A stretch of DNA of 17,721 bases from an uncultured Collinsella sp. (GCA_900759045.1 CAAETU010000032.1:1-17721); one strand, 5' to 3'. Counted from the stretch's first letter, positions 1-8,158 are shown. A program made the numbers and translations. Notes: generated by a model from the letters alone, not told the origin.

Positions 1-29
1 ATAGGCGGGCGCCCCGGGGACGGACAAAC

Positions 30-566
30 CTATTCCGTCTCGCCCGGTCGAGCGCCGCGGGCCAGGGCGTCCTGGTACTCTTTGACGGCCTTGATCCTCT
101 GCATCGGCTTAAGGCGCTCGAACATGGTATTGCCGTGCAGGTGATCGATCTCGTGCTGCAGGCACACGCAGAACAGATCGCCCGTGGCCTCGTAGCGAAT
201 CAGGTTGGCATCCAGGTCATACGCCTCGACGACAACGTGATCGGGACGCTCGATCTCGCAGCTAATGCCAGGGATGGAAAGGCAGCCCTCGCTAAACGGC
301 ACCAGATGGTCGCTCTGCTCAACAATGACAGGGTTGATGAGCACATACGGGTCATAGTCATTCTTGTCGCTGTAATCGCAGTCGATGGTGACAAGTTGAA
401 TAAGCTCGCCGATCTGCGGGGCAGCAAGTCCGCAACCACCGTTGTCGAACATCATCTTCTTCATCTTCTCGGCAAGCGCCTCGATCGCCGGGGTGATCTC
501 CTCGATGACGGCGCACTCCTGGCGCAGACGAGGGTCGGGCGACAGTACGATTCCGTTGGCTTCCAT
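30..566 (-). CDS. def: Peptide deformylase
   Basis: Removes the formyl group from the N-terminal formyl-methionine of new proteins; a cytosolic metalloenzyme. All three family motifs are visible in the 178-residue product: GCGLAAPQ at about residues 44-51, EGCLS with metal-ligand Cys95, and QHEIDH with ligands His138 and His142 and catalytic Glu139. The length is typical. I chose the ATG at 566 because the Shine-Dalgarno GAAAGG lies six bases before it. An in-frame ATG at 572 directly abuts that Shine-Dalgarno and would have no spacer; it would add only Met-Ala. The gene starts 18 bases after the priA stop, so the two are very probably one transcript. The 29 bases beyond the stop are too few to show whether another gene (fmt often follows def) comes next. 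Identification is firm. Confidence 0.96.
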   Translation of the reverse strand: MEANGIVLSPDPRLRQECAVIEEITPAIEALAEKMKKMMFDNGGCGLAAPQIGELIQLVTIDCDYSDKNDYDPYVLINPVIVEQSDHLVPFSEGCLSIPGISCEIERPDHVVVEAYDLDANLIRYEATGDLFCVCLQHEIDHLHGNTMFERLKPMQRIKAVKEYQDALARGARPGETE

Positions 567-584
567 GGCCATCCTTTCGGGTTG

Positions 585-3038
585 TTACATCAAATCATAG
601 GCGTCGACGTCAACGCTCACGCTCACGCCGCGCACGGAGCCCACCTCTTTGAGGCAGGCGTCGATATCATCAGAGACATGGTACCCTACCGGCGACTTCA
701 CAAGCAGATGGAAGCGGTAACGGTCCTTGGCTCTCTCGATTACACACGAAGCCGGACCAAGCACCTGGGGCACGGCACTCCCCGCCCGCAAAAAGTCGGG
801 CGCGGCGGCATGCCAGCGACGCTTGAGGAGCTTCGCGATGCGACCGATGTAATCCCGCGCAACGTCCGCGTTCGTCGACCACACCAAGATGTTGGCCAGG
901 CGCACGAACGGCGGATACAGGGCCTCGCGGCGCTGGTCCAGGTCATAGTCGGTAAAGATCGAGCGGTCGTGCTCGGCGACGGCACGAATGACCGGGTCAT
1001 CGGGAAGGTAGGTCTGGATGATGACCTTGCCGGGGCGATCGCCGCGGCCGGCGCGGCCTGCAACCTGCTCCAGCAGATCGTAGGCGCGCTCCTCTGCTCT
1101 AAAATCGGGGAGCTTCAGCGCAAAGTCGGCATTGACCACGCCCACAAGCGTGACCTCGGGAAAGTCGAGGCCCTTGGCAATCATCTGGGTGCCCAGCAAC
1201 ACGGCGCAATCGGCCGCATCGAACTGCTCGAGCAGCTTTTTGTGCGCGTCCTTGCCACGCGTGGAATCGGCATCCATGCGAATGATGGCGACGTCGTCGG
1301 GCAGCATCTGGTGCAGCGCATCCTCGATCTGCTGCGTGCCCAGACCCATTTTTGCCAGGTAACGGCTGCCGCACTTGGGGCAGCGACTCGTGGGCGCGGG
1401 ATACGGCTGCACGCGCCAGGACGAACCACAGGTGTGGCACTGCAGCGTATGAGTGCGCTCGTGGTACGTAAGCGCCGTAGAGCAGTGATTGCAGGTGGGG
1501 ACGCAACCGCACTCGCGGCACATAAGGAACGGCGCAAAGCCGCGACGGTTGTGCAGCAACACGGCCTTTTCGCGGCGCTCGACCACACGCTCCAGACCTT
1601 CCATCAGCGGTTTTGAAAACATGGAGCGGCTACCGTGCGCGAACTCACGACGCAGATCGGCAATGCGAACCGTGGGCAGCACGGCGTGCCCCGGGCGCTC
1701 GGGCATCTCGACGCGCGTCCAGGTGGCGCCGCCGTACGTGCCGCAGCGGCAGCGGTCGAGGGCCTCGGCCGAGGGCGTGGCGGAGCCCAGTACGAGCGGA
1801 CACCGATAGCGGCGCGCCATCTCGGCCGCCACCTCGCGCGCATGATAGCGCGGGCTGGAACCCTGCTTGTAGCTGGTCTCGTGCTCCTCGTCGATAATGA
1901 TGAGGCCCAAGTCGCTGAGCGGGCAAAAGAGCGCCGAGCGGGCGCCCACGACCACGCGCGCGGCACCGCTGGCGACCATATCCCACTGGTCCAGACGCTC
2001 GCCGGCCGAAAGACGCGAATGGAACACAGCGACCGTCTCGCCAAAGCGCGAACGGAAGCGGCCGACTGTTTGGGCCGTCAGCGAGATCTCGGGCACGAGT
2101 ACACAGGCCGAGCGACCGGCCGCGAGCACGCGCTCAATCGCGGAGAGGTAAACCTCGGTTTTGCCGGATCCGGTGACGCCATCGACCAGCACCACATCAC
2201 CGTGAGCGTCCAGGCGTGCGCGCTCAATCTGCGCGAGCGCCTGCTGCTGGCCGTTCGTAAGCGCGACCGGCGCCTTACCGCTCGCCGAGGACAGCGTGGT
2301 CTGCTCGCTGCAACCACGCCAGGCGCGGCGCTCCTCCACCACCACGACACCTCGCTTTTCGAGCGCTTTGATGGTCGCCGACATGCTGTTGTAGAGCAGG
2401 TTGAGGTCGCGCGTTGTTACCGGTCCGCATTGGAGAGCCTCGATGAGCTGACGCTGGCGAACGGCGGTCTTGGGCGGCGTATAGTCAAAGCCCTCAGGCG
2501 TAAGCATCACCCAGCGGTTTTGGATAGGCTTGACGGCGGGGCGCTCAACGGTCCACACGCCGTCGTCGCCCTTGACCACGCGCGGGCTTCCGCCCGGGGG
2601 CAAGAACAGGCGCAGGCACTCGGAAAGCGTTGCGACGTACTCGCGGCTCATCCAGCGTGCGATACGAGCGGCCTCGGCGCCAAAGAGCGGTTTGCTGAGG
2701 ATAGCCTCGATAGGCTTGATGCGCGCGGGATCGAGAGCGTCGTTACCTTGCAGGTCGGCCAGCTCAGGCGCGATGTCGACGATGTAGCCCGCAGCCGCAC
2801 GGTTGCCAAAATGGACTAGAACGGTGGAGCCGATCTGAGCATCGTTGGCAAGGGACTGCGGAATGCCATAGGCAAACGGCTCGGACAGCGCACGGGTCGG
2901 GATGTCGAGAACTACGCTCGCATAGGCGGCGACAGGCTCGGGTGCGGGCTCGGGCTGCGCCGGAGCGGCGACAGGGGCCACAGACTTCGGAGTCTCCTCC
3001 GGTTCCGGCGAACCAAACAGCGAAAGTTGCTCGGCCAT
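585..3038 (-). CDS. priA: Primosomal replication-restart helicase PriA (primosomal protein N')
   Basis: A superfamily 2 DNA helicase that recognises stalled forks and D-loops and reloads the replicative helicase. The 817-residue product shows Walker A GVTGSGKT (287-294), the DEEH box (383-386), the GSATPSAEA motif (418-426), a zinc-binding region with four CxxC pairs (Cys507/510, 516/519, 534/537, 553/556), and helicase motifs GTQMIAKGLDFPEV (616-629) and QVAGRAGRG (658-666). The first 40 residues are a Pro/Ala/Glu-rich linker, which makes it somewhat longer than the roughly 730-residue E. coli protein. The ATG at 3038 follows an AGGAGG Shine-Dalgarno about ten bases upstream. It lies downstream of the gltX terminator, so it probably has its own promoter or depends on read-through, and it is followed closely by def. 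Walker and zinc residues are intact, so it should be functional. Confidence 0.97.
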   Translation of the reverse strand: MAEQLSLFGSPEPEETPKSVAPVAAPAQPEPAPEPVAAYASVVLDIPTRALSEPFAYGIPQSLANDAQIGSTVLVHFGNRAAAGYIVDIAPELADLQGNDALDPARIKPIEAILSKPLFGAEAARIARWMSREYVATLSECLRLFLPPGGSPRVVKGDDGVWTVERPAVKPIQNRWVMLTPEGFDYTPPKTAVRQRQLIEALQCGPVTTRDLNLLYNSMSATIKALEKRGVVVVEERRAWRGCSEQTTLSSASGKAPVALTNGQQQALAQIERARLDAHGDVVLVDGVTGSGKTEVYLSAIERVLAAGRSACVLVPEISLTAQTVGRFRSRFGETVAVFHSRLSAGERLDQWDMVASGAARVVVGARSALFCPLSDLGLIIIDEEHETSYKQGSSPRYHAREVAAEMARRYRCPLVLGSATPSAEALDRCRCGTYGGATWTRVEMPERPGHAVLPTVRIADLRREFAHGSRSMFSKPLMEGLERVVERREKAVLLHNRRGFAPFLMCRECGCVPTCNHCSTALTYHERTHTLQCHTCGSSWRVQPYPAPTSRCPKCGSRYLAKMGLGTQQIEDALHQMLPDDVAIIRMDADSTRGKDAHKKLLEQFDAADCAVLLGTQMIAKGLDFPEVTLVGVVNADFALKLPDFRAEERAYDLLEQVAGRAGRGDRPGKVIIQTYLPDDPVIRAVAEHDRSIFTDYDLDQRREALYPPFVRLANILVWSTNADVARDYIGRIAKLLKRRWHAAAPDFLRAGSAVPQVLGPASCVIERAKDRYRFHLLVKSPVGYHVSDDIDACLKEVGSVRGVSVSVDVDAYDLM

Positions 3039-3070
3039 GGCCCCAACACCTCCTATCCCATACGTCTACA

Positions 3071-3104
3071 GAAACAAGAGCCCCGCTCGGGGTGAACGGG
3101 GCTC
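3071..3104 (-). terminator. Intrinsic terminator of gltX
   Basis: Read on the minus strand, an 8-bp perfect stem (GAGCCCCG with CGGGGCTC, + positions 3078-3085 and 3097-3104) with an 11-base loop is followed by TTGTTTC. It lies 24 bases after the gltX stop codon and just before the priA start region, so it should separate gltX from priA-def at least in part. Confidence 0.75.
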
Positions 3105-3127
3105 GGATACATGCGTTTACGCAGTTG

Positions 3128-4603
3128 CTACAGCGCCATCGTGCGGGCGCGGTCGATGCGCGCCAGGCAGTCGTCGCGACCGACGAGCGCCATGGTCTCG
3201 CCCAGCGGGGGGCTCACCATGTTGCCGCAGACGGCGACGCGCACGGCCTGGAACACCACGCGCTTCTTGAGGTCCATCTGCTCGGGCAGCGGCTCAAGCG
3301 CGGCGTCGATGTTGGCGGCCGTCCAGTCGTCCACGCCCTCGAGCGCGGCCTTGGCGGCATCCAGAATGGCGCCCATGCCTTCCTTGGCCAGGCCCTTGTT
3401 GACAGACTTCTCGTCATACTCGAGCGTCTCGGCCGTAGCAAAGATGGGGGCGGCGACGGTCACGGCGTCGGCCGGCATCTTGGTGCGCGGCTTGACGATG
3501 GCGGCAAGCGCATCGATCCAATCCTCGCCGTACTCGACGTTGCCCTCGATGAGGCCTGCCTCGTGTAGCTCGGGGACCATGATCTCGTCGGCAAACTGAG
3601 CGTCGGACATACCGTTGATGTACTCGGCATTGACCCAGTCGAGCTTCTTGGGGTCGAAGGTAGCCGGGTTCTTGGAGATGCGGTCGAGCGAGAACTTGCT
3701 GGCCAGGACATCGCGCGGAATGATCGTGGTCTCGCCGTCGAGCGACCAGCCGAGCAGCGCCAGATAGTTGACGAATGCGTCGGACAGGTAACCGGCGTCG
3801 CGATACTCCTCCACCGAGGTGGCGCCGTGGCGCTTAGAGAGCTTCTTGCCGTCAGCACCCAAAATCATGGAGATGTGGGCGAACGTGGGCACGGGCGCGC
3901 CGAGGGCCTCGTAGACCATGACCTGGCGCGGGGTGTTGGAAAGATGGTCGTCGCCGCGGATGACGTGGGTGATCTTCATCATGGCGTCGTCGACGACGGT
4001 CGCGAAGTTATACGTGGGCGTGCCGTCGGAGCGGAAGATGACAAAGTCGTCGAGCTCCTTGGCGTCGAAGGTCACCTCGCCGTGGACGGCGTCGTGGATG
4101 ACGACGTCGCCGCGGTCCTCGGGCACCTTGATGCGCAGAACGTAGGGCTCGCCGGCCTCGATGCGGCGGCGTGCCTCCTCGGGATCAAGATCGCGGCAGC
4201 GGCGCTGATAGCCCTGGAAGGGATCCTTGCGCTCCTGGGCGGCCTTGCGATCGGCGTCGAGCTGCTCCTTGGTGCAGAAGCAGGGATAGGCTTTACCCTC
4301 GTCCCAGAGCTTCTGGGCGGCCTGCTTGTACAGGCCCAGGCGCTCGGTCTGTGCGTAGGGGCCATAGTCGCCGCCCACCTCAGGACCCTCATCCCAGTCA
4401 AGGCCAAGCCAACGCATGGCGCGCAGGATGATCTGCGTGTTCTCGTCGGTGGAACGGGTGGGGTCGGTGTCGTCGATGCGCAGGATGAACGTGCCGCCGT
4501 TTGCGCGGGCGAAAGCCCAGTTATAGATAGCGGTGCGGGCGCCGCCGATGTGCAGCTTGCCCGTGGGTGAGGGTGCAAAGCGGACGCGAACGTCTGATGC
4601 CAT
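3128..4603 (-). CDS. gltX: Glutamyl-tRNA synthetase
   Basis: A class I aminoacyl-tRNA synthetase that charges tRNA-Glu with glutamate. The 491-residue product opens with RFAPSPTGKLHIGG, carrying the HIGH-type signature at residues 18-21, and has the KMSKS-type signature as KKLSKR (253-258). Cys108, Cys110 and Cys136 lie where zinc ligands occur in zinc-containing family members; I cannot assign a fourth ligand. The open frame runs 39 codons further upstream, but the ATG at 4603 starts the conserved core and has an AGGAG Shine-Dalgarno six bases before it, so the longer form is rejected. The gene has its own terminator and probably its own promoter, divergent from metK. Whether it is discriminating or also charges tRNA-Gln cannot be told by eye. 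Two tRNA-Glu genes lie about 13 kb away in the same window. Confidence 0.97.
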   Translation of the reverse strand: MASDVRVRFAPSPTGKLHIGGARTAIYNWAFARANGGTFILRIDDTDPTRSTDENTQIILRAMRWLGLDWDEGPEVGGDYGPYAQTERLGLYKQAAQKLWDEGKAYPCFCTKEQLDADRKAAQERKDPFQGYQRRCRDLDPEEARRRIEAGEPYVLRIKVPEDRGDVVIHDAVHGEVTFDAKELDDFVIFRSDGTPTYNFATVVDDAMMKITHVIRGDDHLSNTPRQVMVYEALGAPVPTFAHISMILGADGKKLSKRHGATSVEEYRDAGYLSDAFVNYLALLGWSLDGETTIIPRDVLASKFSLDRISKNPATFDPKKLDWVNAEYINGMSDAQFADEIMVPELHEAGLIEGNVEYGEDWIDALAAIVKPRTKMPADAVTVAAPIFATAETLEYDEKSVNKGLAKEGMGAILDAAKAALEGVDDWTAANIDAALEPLPEQMDLKKRVVFQAVRVAVCGNMVSPPLGETMALVGRDDCLARIDRARTMAL

Positions 4604-4643
4604 GGAAATCTCCTCGATTGCAGGATGGATGTCTAACCGCATC

Positions 4644-4674
4644 AGTATAAAGCAACAAAGCAACCTCCGCACAA
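4644..4674 (-). promoter_or_regulatory. Candidate gltX promoter
   Basis: On the minus strand a good -10 box TATACT (+ 4644-4649) lies about 40 bases before the gltX start codon. The only -35 I can pair with it is the weak TTGTGC (+ 4669-4674) at a long 19-base spacing. The -10 is convincing; the -35 is not. Confidence 0.35.
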
Positions 4675-4683
4675 AGGGCACCG

Positions 4684-4764
4684 ACCTACTCATTGGGGAC
4701 AGACTTAAATGACTACCCAATGAGCACCCGACTGGCCATTTAAGTCTGTCCCCAATGAGTAGGT
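4684..4764. repeat. Perfect 28-bp inverted repeat, REP-like element with GGGGACAGACTT core
   Basis: Two perfectly complementary 28-base arms (4684-4711 and 4737-4764) enclose a 25-base loop. The arms contain TTGGGGACAGACTTAAATG. The loop also holds CCCAATGAG (4716-4724), a direct copy of part of the right arm, so the left arm could form either the full hairpin or a shorter alternative one. The element sits between the divergent gltX and metK promoters. From memory, GGGGACAGACTT-type palindromes are dispersed in many genomes and often accompany REP-associated (Y1-type) transposases; no transposase is present here. It may be a stranded non-autonomous repeat. Confidence 0.85.
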
Positions 4765-4774
4765 GCGGAAAGGG

Positions 4775-4802
4775 TGTGAATGTTGGATTTACGCGCTATG
4801 AT
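4775..4802 (+). promoter_or_regulatory. Candidate metK promoter
   Basis: TATGAT (4797-4802) is a good -10 box, with a weak TGTGAA (4775-4780) as -35 at 16-base spacing. Transcription would start near 4809, giving a leader of about 60 bases before metK. It begins just outside the inverted repeat. Confidence 0.4.
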
Positions 4803-4820
4803 GTCCCCTTGCATACAGAG

Positions 4821-4847
4821 CCCGGCGGAATGGTAACGGTCGCCGGG
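4821..4847 (+). promoter_or_regulatory. GC-rich hairpin in the metK leader
   Basis: A perfect 7-bp stem (CCCGGCG 4821-4827 with CGCCGGG 4841-4847) and 13-base loop lies just before ACACGTTTTT and the metK Shine-Dalgarno GAAAGGA (4858-4864). The U-run makes it look like an attenuator, but five bases separate it from the stem, which is poor for intrinsic termination. TGTCC (4802-4806) could pair with GGACA (4862-4866) over the Shine-Dalgarno, but only if transcription starts further upstream than the predicted promoter allows. I see no SAM-I-type fold. A regulatory role is possible, not shown. Confidence 0.35.
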
Positions 4848-4869
4848 ACACGTTTTTGAAAGGACAATC

Positions 4870-6150
4870 ATGTCAGAAGAACTTCGTTCCATCCCGCCCC
4901 AGCAGGGGTCCTTTGTGTTTACGTCGGAGTCGGTGACCGAAGGCCATCCCGATAAGATCGCCGACCAGATCAGCGATGCCGTCCTCGACGCAATCCTCGC
5001 CAAAGAAATAGAGCTGCAGGAGCAGGGCTATATTGCGCCCAACGGCGTGCCCGCCAACGTGGAAAACGTCCGTTGCGCCTGCGAGACCCTCGTGACCACC
5101 GGCACCGTCATCGTCGCCGGCGAGATCCGCACCCAGGCCTACGTTGACGTACAGGAAATTGCCCGCGGCGTCATCCGCCGCATCGGCTACAACCGCGCAA
5201 AGTTCGGTTTTGACTGCGATACCTGCGGCGTTATGAGCCTCATCCACGAGCAGTCCCCCGATATCGCCCAGGGCGTCGACGAGTCGTTTGAGACCCAGAC
5301 CGGCGCCACCACCGACCCGATCGATCTTATCGGTGCCGGTGACCAGGGCATGATGTTCGGCTACGCCTCCAACGAGACCAAGACCCTCATGCCCATGCCG
5401 CACTACCTGGCAAGCCGCCTGGCGGAGCGCCTGTCCGCAGTGCGCCACGACGGCACCCTGCCCTATCTGCGCCCCGACGGCAAGACCCAGGTCACCGTGC
5501 GCTACGAGGACGGCAAGCCCGTCGAGGTCACGACCATCGTCATCTCCACGCAGCACGCCGCCGAGATCGAGGACATGGGCAAGATCAAGGCCGACCTCAT
5601 CGAGCACGTCATCACCCCGGTCATGGCCGCTGAGAACATGCCGTGGGACAACGCGGACATCTACGTGAACCCCACCGGTCGCTTTGTCGTGGGCGGCCCC
5701 ATGGGCGACACGGGCCTGACCGGCCGCAAGATCATCGTCGACACCTACGGCGGCTACGGCCGTCACGGCGGCGGCGCCTTTAGCGGAAAGGACTGCACCA
5801 AGGTTGACCGTTCCGCCGCGTATGCCGCGCGCTGGGTCGCCAAGAACGTGGTCGCCGCCGGTCTGGCCGACCGCTGCGAAGTCGAGCTGGCCTACGCCAT
5901 TGGCGTGTCCAAGCCGCTGTCTATCATGGTCGATACCTTCGGAACCGCGCATGTTGCCGAGGACAAGATCGTCGAGGCCGTCGAGAAGACCTTCGACCTG
6001 CGCCCGGGCGCGATCATCCGCGACCTGGACCTGCGTCGACCGATCTACGAGAAGACGGCAGCCTACGGCCACTTCGGTCGCGAAGACGCCGACTTCACCT
6101 GGGAGAAGACCGACCGAGTCGAAGAACTCAAAACAGCCTGCGACCTGTAA
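4870..6150 (+). CDS. metK: S-adenosylmethionine synthetase (methionine adenosyltransferase)
   Basis: Makes S-adenosylmethionine from methionine and ATP in the cytosol. The 426-residue product has the family signatures GHPDKIADQISDAVLDA (25-41, methionine/ATP site), GAGDQGMMFGYA (155-166) and the glycine-rich GGGAFSGKDCTKVDRSAAY (300-318, phosphate-binding loop). It is longer than the 384-residue E. coli enzyme, partly because of extra residues around positions 45-68 (ELQEQGYIAPNGVPANVENV). The ATG has a GAAAGGA Shine-Dalgarno with a five-base spacer. It stands alone between its own leader and a strong terminator. Catalytic motifs are intact. Its product is the cofactor used by the radical SAM enzyme at 13718-15151, but there is no genetic linkage between them. 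Confidence 0.97.
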   Translation: MSEELRSIPPQQGSFVFTSESVTEGHPDKIADQISDAVLDAILAKEIELQEQGYIAPNGVPANVENVRCACETLVTTGTVIVAGEIRTQAYVDVQEIARGVIRRIGYNRAKFGFDCDTCGVMSLIHEQSPDIAQGVDESFETQTGATTDPIDLIGAGDQGMMFGYASNETKTLMPMPHYLASRLAERLSAVRHDGTLPYLRPDGKTQVTVRYEDGKPVEVTTIVISTQHAAEIEDMGKIKADLIEHVITPVMAAENMPWDNADIYVNPTGRFVVGGPMGDTGLTGRKIIVDTYGGYGRHGGGAFSGKDCTKVDRSAAYAARWVAKNVVAAGLADRCEVELAYAIGVSKPLSIMVDTFGTAHVAEDKIVEAVEKTFDLRPGAIIRDLDLRRPIYEKTAAYGHFGREDADFTWEKTDRVEELKTACDL

Positions 6151-6190
6151 GCAAACCTGAAAAGCTGCAACAAAATAAAAACGCACCAAT

Positions 6191-6225
6191 AAGAGGTACC
6201 GGAACAACCGGTACCTCTTTTTTTA
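6191..6225 (+). terminator. Strong intrinsic terminator of metK
   Basis: A perfect 12-bp stem (AAGAGGTACCGG 6191-6202 with its complement 6208-6219), a 5-base AACAA loop and a run of seven T's (6218-6224). It lies 40 bases after the metK stop. Confidence 0.93.
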
Positions 6226-6318
6226 TTTAAAGGTGGTGAAGATGAGCCGACCTGGGACATGGAATAGGTCACAGGCCGATATATTTTGCAGCAGAGCGAC
6301 TCCAACCATGTATCCTAA

Positions 6319-6439
6319 GTTCCGAGGGCTTTAGTATTTGGTCGGTCGCGAGTTCCGCACGAGCCGGAGGCCACTTAATGTGGCCTCCGTGCGAGCAGGA
6401 CTGTCCGAGCAGGCGACCAAATACTAAAGCCCTCGGAAC
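6319..6439. repeat. 121-nt palindromic element: structured RNA or MITE-like hairpin upstream of sdaA
   Basis: Between metK and sdaA the 346 gene-free bases hold a terminator and this element. Its outer arms (6319-6344 and 6414-6439) are perfect 26-bp complements containing CCGAGGGCTTTAGTATTTGG. Inside is a second perfect 10-bp hairpin, CGGAGGCCAC (6365-6374), loop TTAAT, and the matching arm 6380-6389, extended by GCAC/GTGC pairing across a small bulge. GAGCAGG occurs twice in the right half (6393-6399 and 6407-6413), and GGTCGC (6344-6349) offers an alternative partner for GCGACC (6413-6418). It ends about 45 bases before the sdaA Shine-Dalgarno. A small GCGGG/CCCGC hairpin follows (6441-6461). 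It carries no U-run, so it is not a standard terminator. I do not recognise it; it could be a cis-regulatory RNA, a small RNA or a non-autonomous mobile hairpin. Confidence 0.8.
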
Positions 6440-6496
6440 GGCGGGACAGAGTATGCCCCGCCCCTCGGGACGACGAGACAAGGCAAAGGAGCAGCC

Positions 6497-8104
6497 ATGG
6501 CAGGCAAGCCGCAGACACTAGCTACGACCTCGGCATTCGAGATCTTGGGGCCCGTCATGGTCGGCCCCAGCTCGTCGCACACCGCCGGCGCCCTGCGGTG
6601 CGCACAGGTGGCCGCCAGCCTGCTCGAGGGCCGCATCACCAAGGTCACCTTTGGCCTGTGGAACTCCTTCGCCCACACCTACCGCGGCCACGGCACCGAC
6701 CGCGCGCTCGTCGCGGGCATCCTGGGCCTCGACACCGACGACGAGAATATCAAGCAGGCCTTCGACCTCGCACGCGAGCAGGGCCTCGATTATCACTTTG
6801 ACATCAAGGGCGACGACGCCTCCATCCACCCCAACACTGTCGATATCGAGATGGTCGACGACACGGGCGCTACGGCGCAGGTCCGCGGCGAGAGCCTGGG
6901 CGGCGGCAAGATGCGCATCAGCCGCATCAACGGCGTCGGCGTCGACATCTCGGGCATGTACTCCACGCTATTCGTGGCGCATCAGGACGTCCCCGGCGTA
7001 CTCGCCGCACTCACGAATCTACTCGCCTACGCGCACGTGAACATCGCCTTCTGCCGTACCTACCGCACCGAGGTGGGCGGCCAGGCCTACTCCGTCTTTG
7101 AGACCGACGGCGCACCCGACGACACCGTCATCCCCATGGTGCGCAAACTCGACAACGTCGGCTACGCCACCTTTATTGAGCTCCCCGGCTCGGCATCATC
7201 GCTCTCCCCCGGCGTCTCGGCCAAGGAGATCTTCGACGACGGCGAGCAACTGCTCGACGCGTGCGAGGAGTTGGGACTCAGCATCGGCGCCGTCATGGCC
7301 GTGCGCGAGGGGCGCCTTACCGGCGAGGCGCACGCCGTCGCCGCCATGCGCCGCGTGCTCGACGTCATGCGCGAGGAGACCACGGCCCCCATCGCCAATC
7401 CGCAGCGCTCGCTCGGCGGGCTTATCGGCGGCGAGGCTAAGCTCGTCGATGCCACCGGCCGCAACGACCTTAGCTCCAGTTTAATGGGCGCCGTACAGAC
7501 CGAAGCCGTGGCACGTGCCATGGCCGTACTTGAGCGCTCCGCCACTATGGGCGTGATCGTCGCGGCCCCCACGGCAGGCTCCGCGGGCGTCGTGCCCGGC
7601 TGCGTGCTGGCCCTGGCCGACCACCTGCAGCTCGATGACGAGCAGGTCATGGATGCCCTCTACTGTGCCGCCGCCATCGGCCTCAACCTCACAACGAGCG
7701 CCTGCGTCGCCGGCGCCGAGGGCGGCTGCCAGGCCGAGGTGGGAAGCGCCGCCGCCATGGCCGCCGCCGCGCTGGTGCAGATGCTTGGCGGCACCCCCGA
7801 GCAGGCACTCGACGCCAGCTCCATCGCGCTGAGTAATCTGCTGGGCCTCGTTTGCGACCCCGTGGGCGGACTCGTGGAGGTGCCGTGCCAAAACCGCAAT
7901 GCCATCGGCGTGGCCGCGGCCTTCAGCTCGGCCCAGCTCGCGCTCGCCGGCATCAAAAGCCTGGTGCCGTTTGACCAGATGGCGCATGTGATGCTCTCGG
8001 TGGGCCATGCCCTGCCGGCAACCCTGCGAGAGACGGCCAAGGGTGGCATCGCTCAAGCCCCGGCCGCGCTTTCTGCCTGCGCCAAATGCGGCATATGCGG
8101 ATAG
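6497..8104 (+). CDS. sdaA: L-serine dehydratase (L-serine ammonia-lyase), one-chain iron-sulfur type with ACT domain
   Basis: Converts L-serine to pyruvate and ammonia using an oxygen-sensitive [4Fe-4S] cluster. The 535-residue chain fuses the two parts that are separate in Bacillus: a beta domain (about 12-150, with GPSSSHTAGA at 23-32), an ACT-like domain (about 155-230, starting VAHQDVPGVLAAL), and the alpha catalytic domain (about 240-535). Probable cluster ligands are Cys411 (GGCQAE), Cys453 (CDPVGG) and Cys464 (VPCQNRN). The extreme C-terminus, CAKCGICG, resembles the family's tail that folds back into the active site. The ATG has an AAAGGAG Shine-Dalgarno. No promoter is obvious immediately upstream; a transcript could include the palindromic element at 6319-6439. 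No terminator is visible downstream. Identity is firm; the ACT ligand (probably serine) is inferred from the family. Confidence 0.95.
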   Translation: MAGKPQTLATTSAFEILGPVMVGPSSSHTAGALRCAQVAASLLEGRITKVTFGLWNSFAHTYRGHGTDRALVAGILGLDTDDENIKQAFDLAREQGLDYHFDIKGDDASIHPNTVDIEMVDDTGATAQVRGESLGGGKMRISRINGVGVDISGMYSTLFVAHQDVPGVLAALTNLLAYAHVNIAFCRTYRTEVGGQAYSVFETDGAPDDTVIPMVRKLDNVGYATFIELPGSASSLSPGVSAKEIFDDGEQLLDACEELGLSIGAVMAVREGRLTGEAHAVAAMRRVLDVMREETTAPIANPQRSLGGLIGGEAKLVDATGRNDLSSSLMGAVQTEAVARAMAVLERSATMGVIVAAPTAGSAGVVPGCVLALADHLQLDDEQVMDALYCAAAIGLNLTTSACVAGAEGGCQAEVGSAAAMAAAALVQMLGGTPEQALDASSIALSNLLGLVCDPVGGLVEVPCQNRNAIGVAAAFSSAQLALAGIKSLVPFDQMAHVMLSVGHALPATLRETAKGGIAQAPAALSACAKCGICG

Positions 8105-8158
8105 GCAGACTTCTCCAAACTGATACTGTTTCCGAACCACAAACAACAGGCTAATCGC

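Noticed and set aside
135..2819. Long plus-strand open frames (493 and 394 codons) opposite def and priA
   Set aside because: They overlap genes with complete catalytic motifs, and their translations show only mirrored composition without domains.
4604..4720. N-terminal extension of gltX by 39 codons
   Set aside because: The extension precedes the conserved start of the synthetase, lacks a Shine-Dalgarno, and would cover the promoter and part of the inverted repeat.
6242..6334. A 30-codon small open frame (MSRPGTWNRSQADIF...) with a possible AGGTGG Shine-Dalgarno
   Set aside because: It starts right after the metK terminator with no room for a promoter, and it ends inside the left arm of the palindromic element. 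Nothing supports it as a leader peptide.
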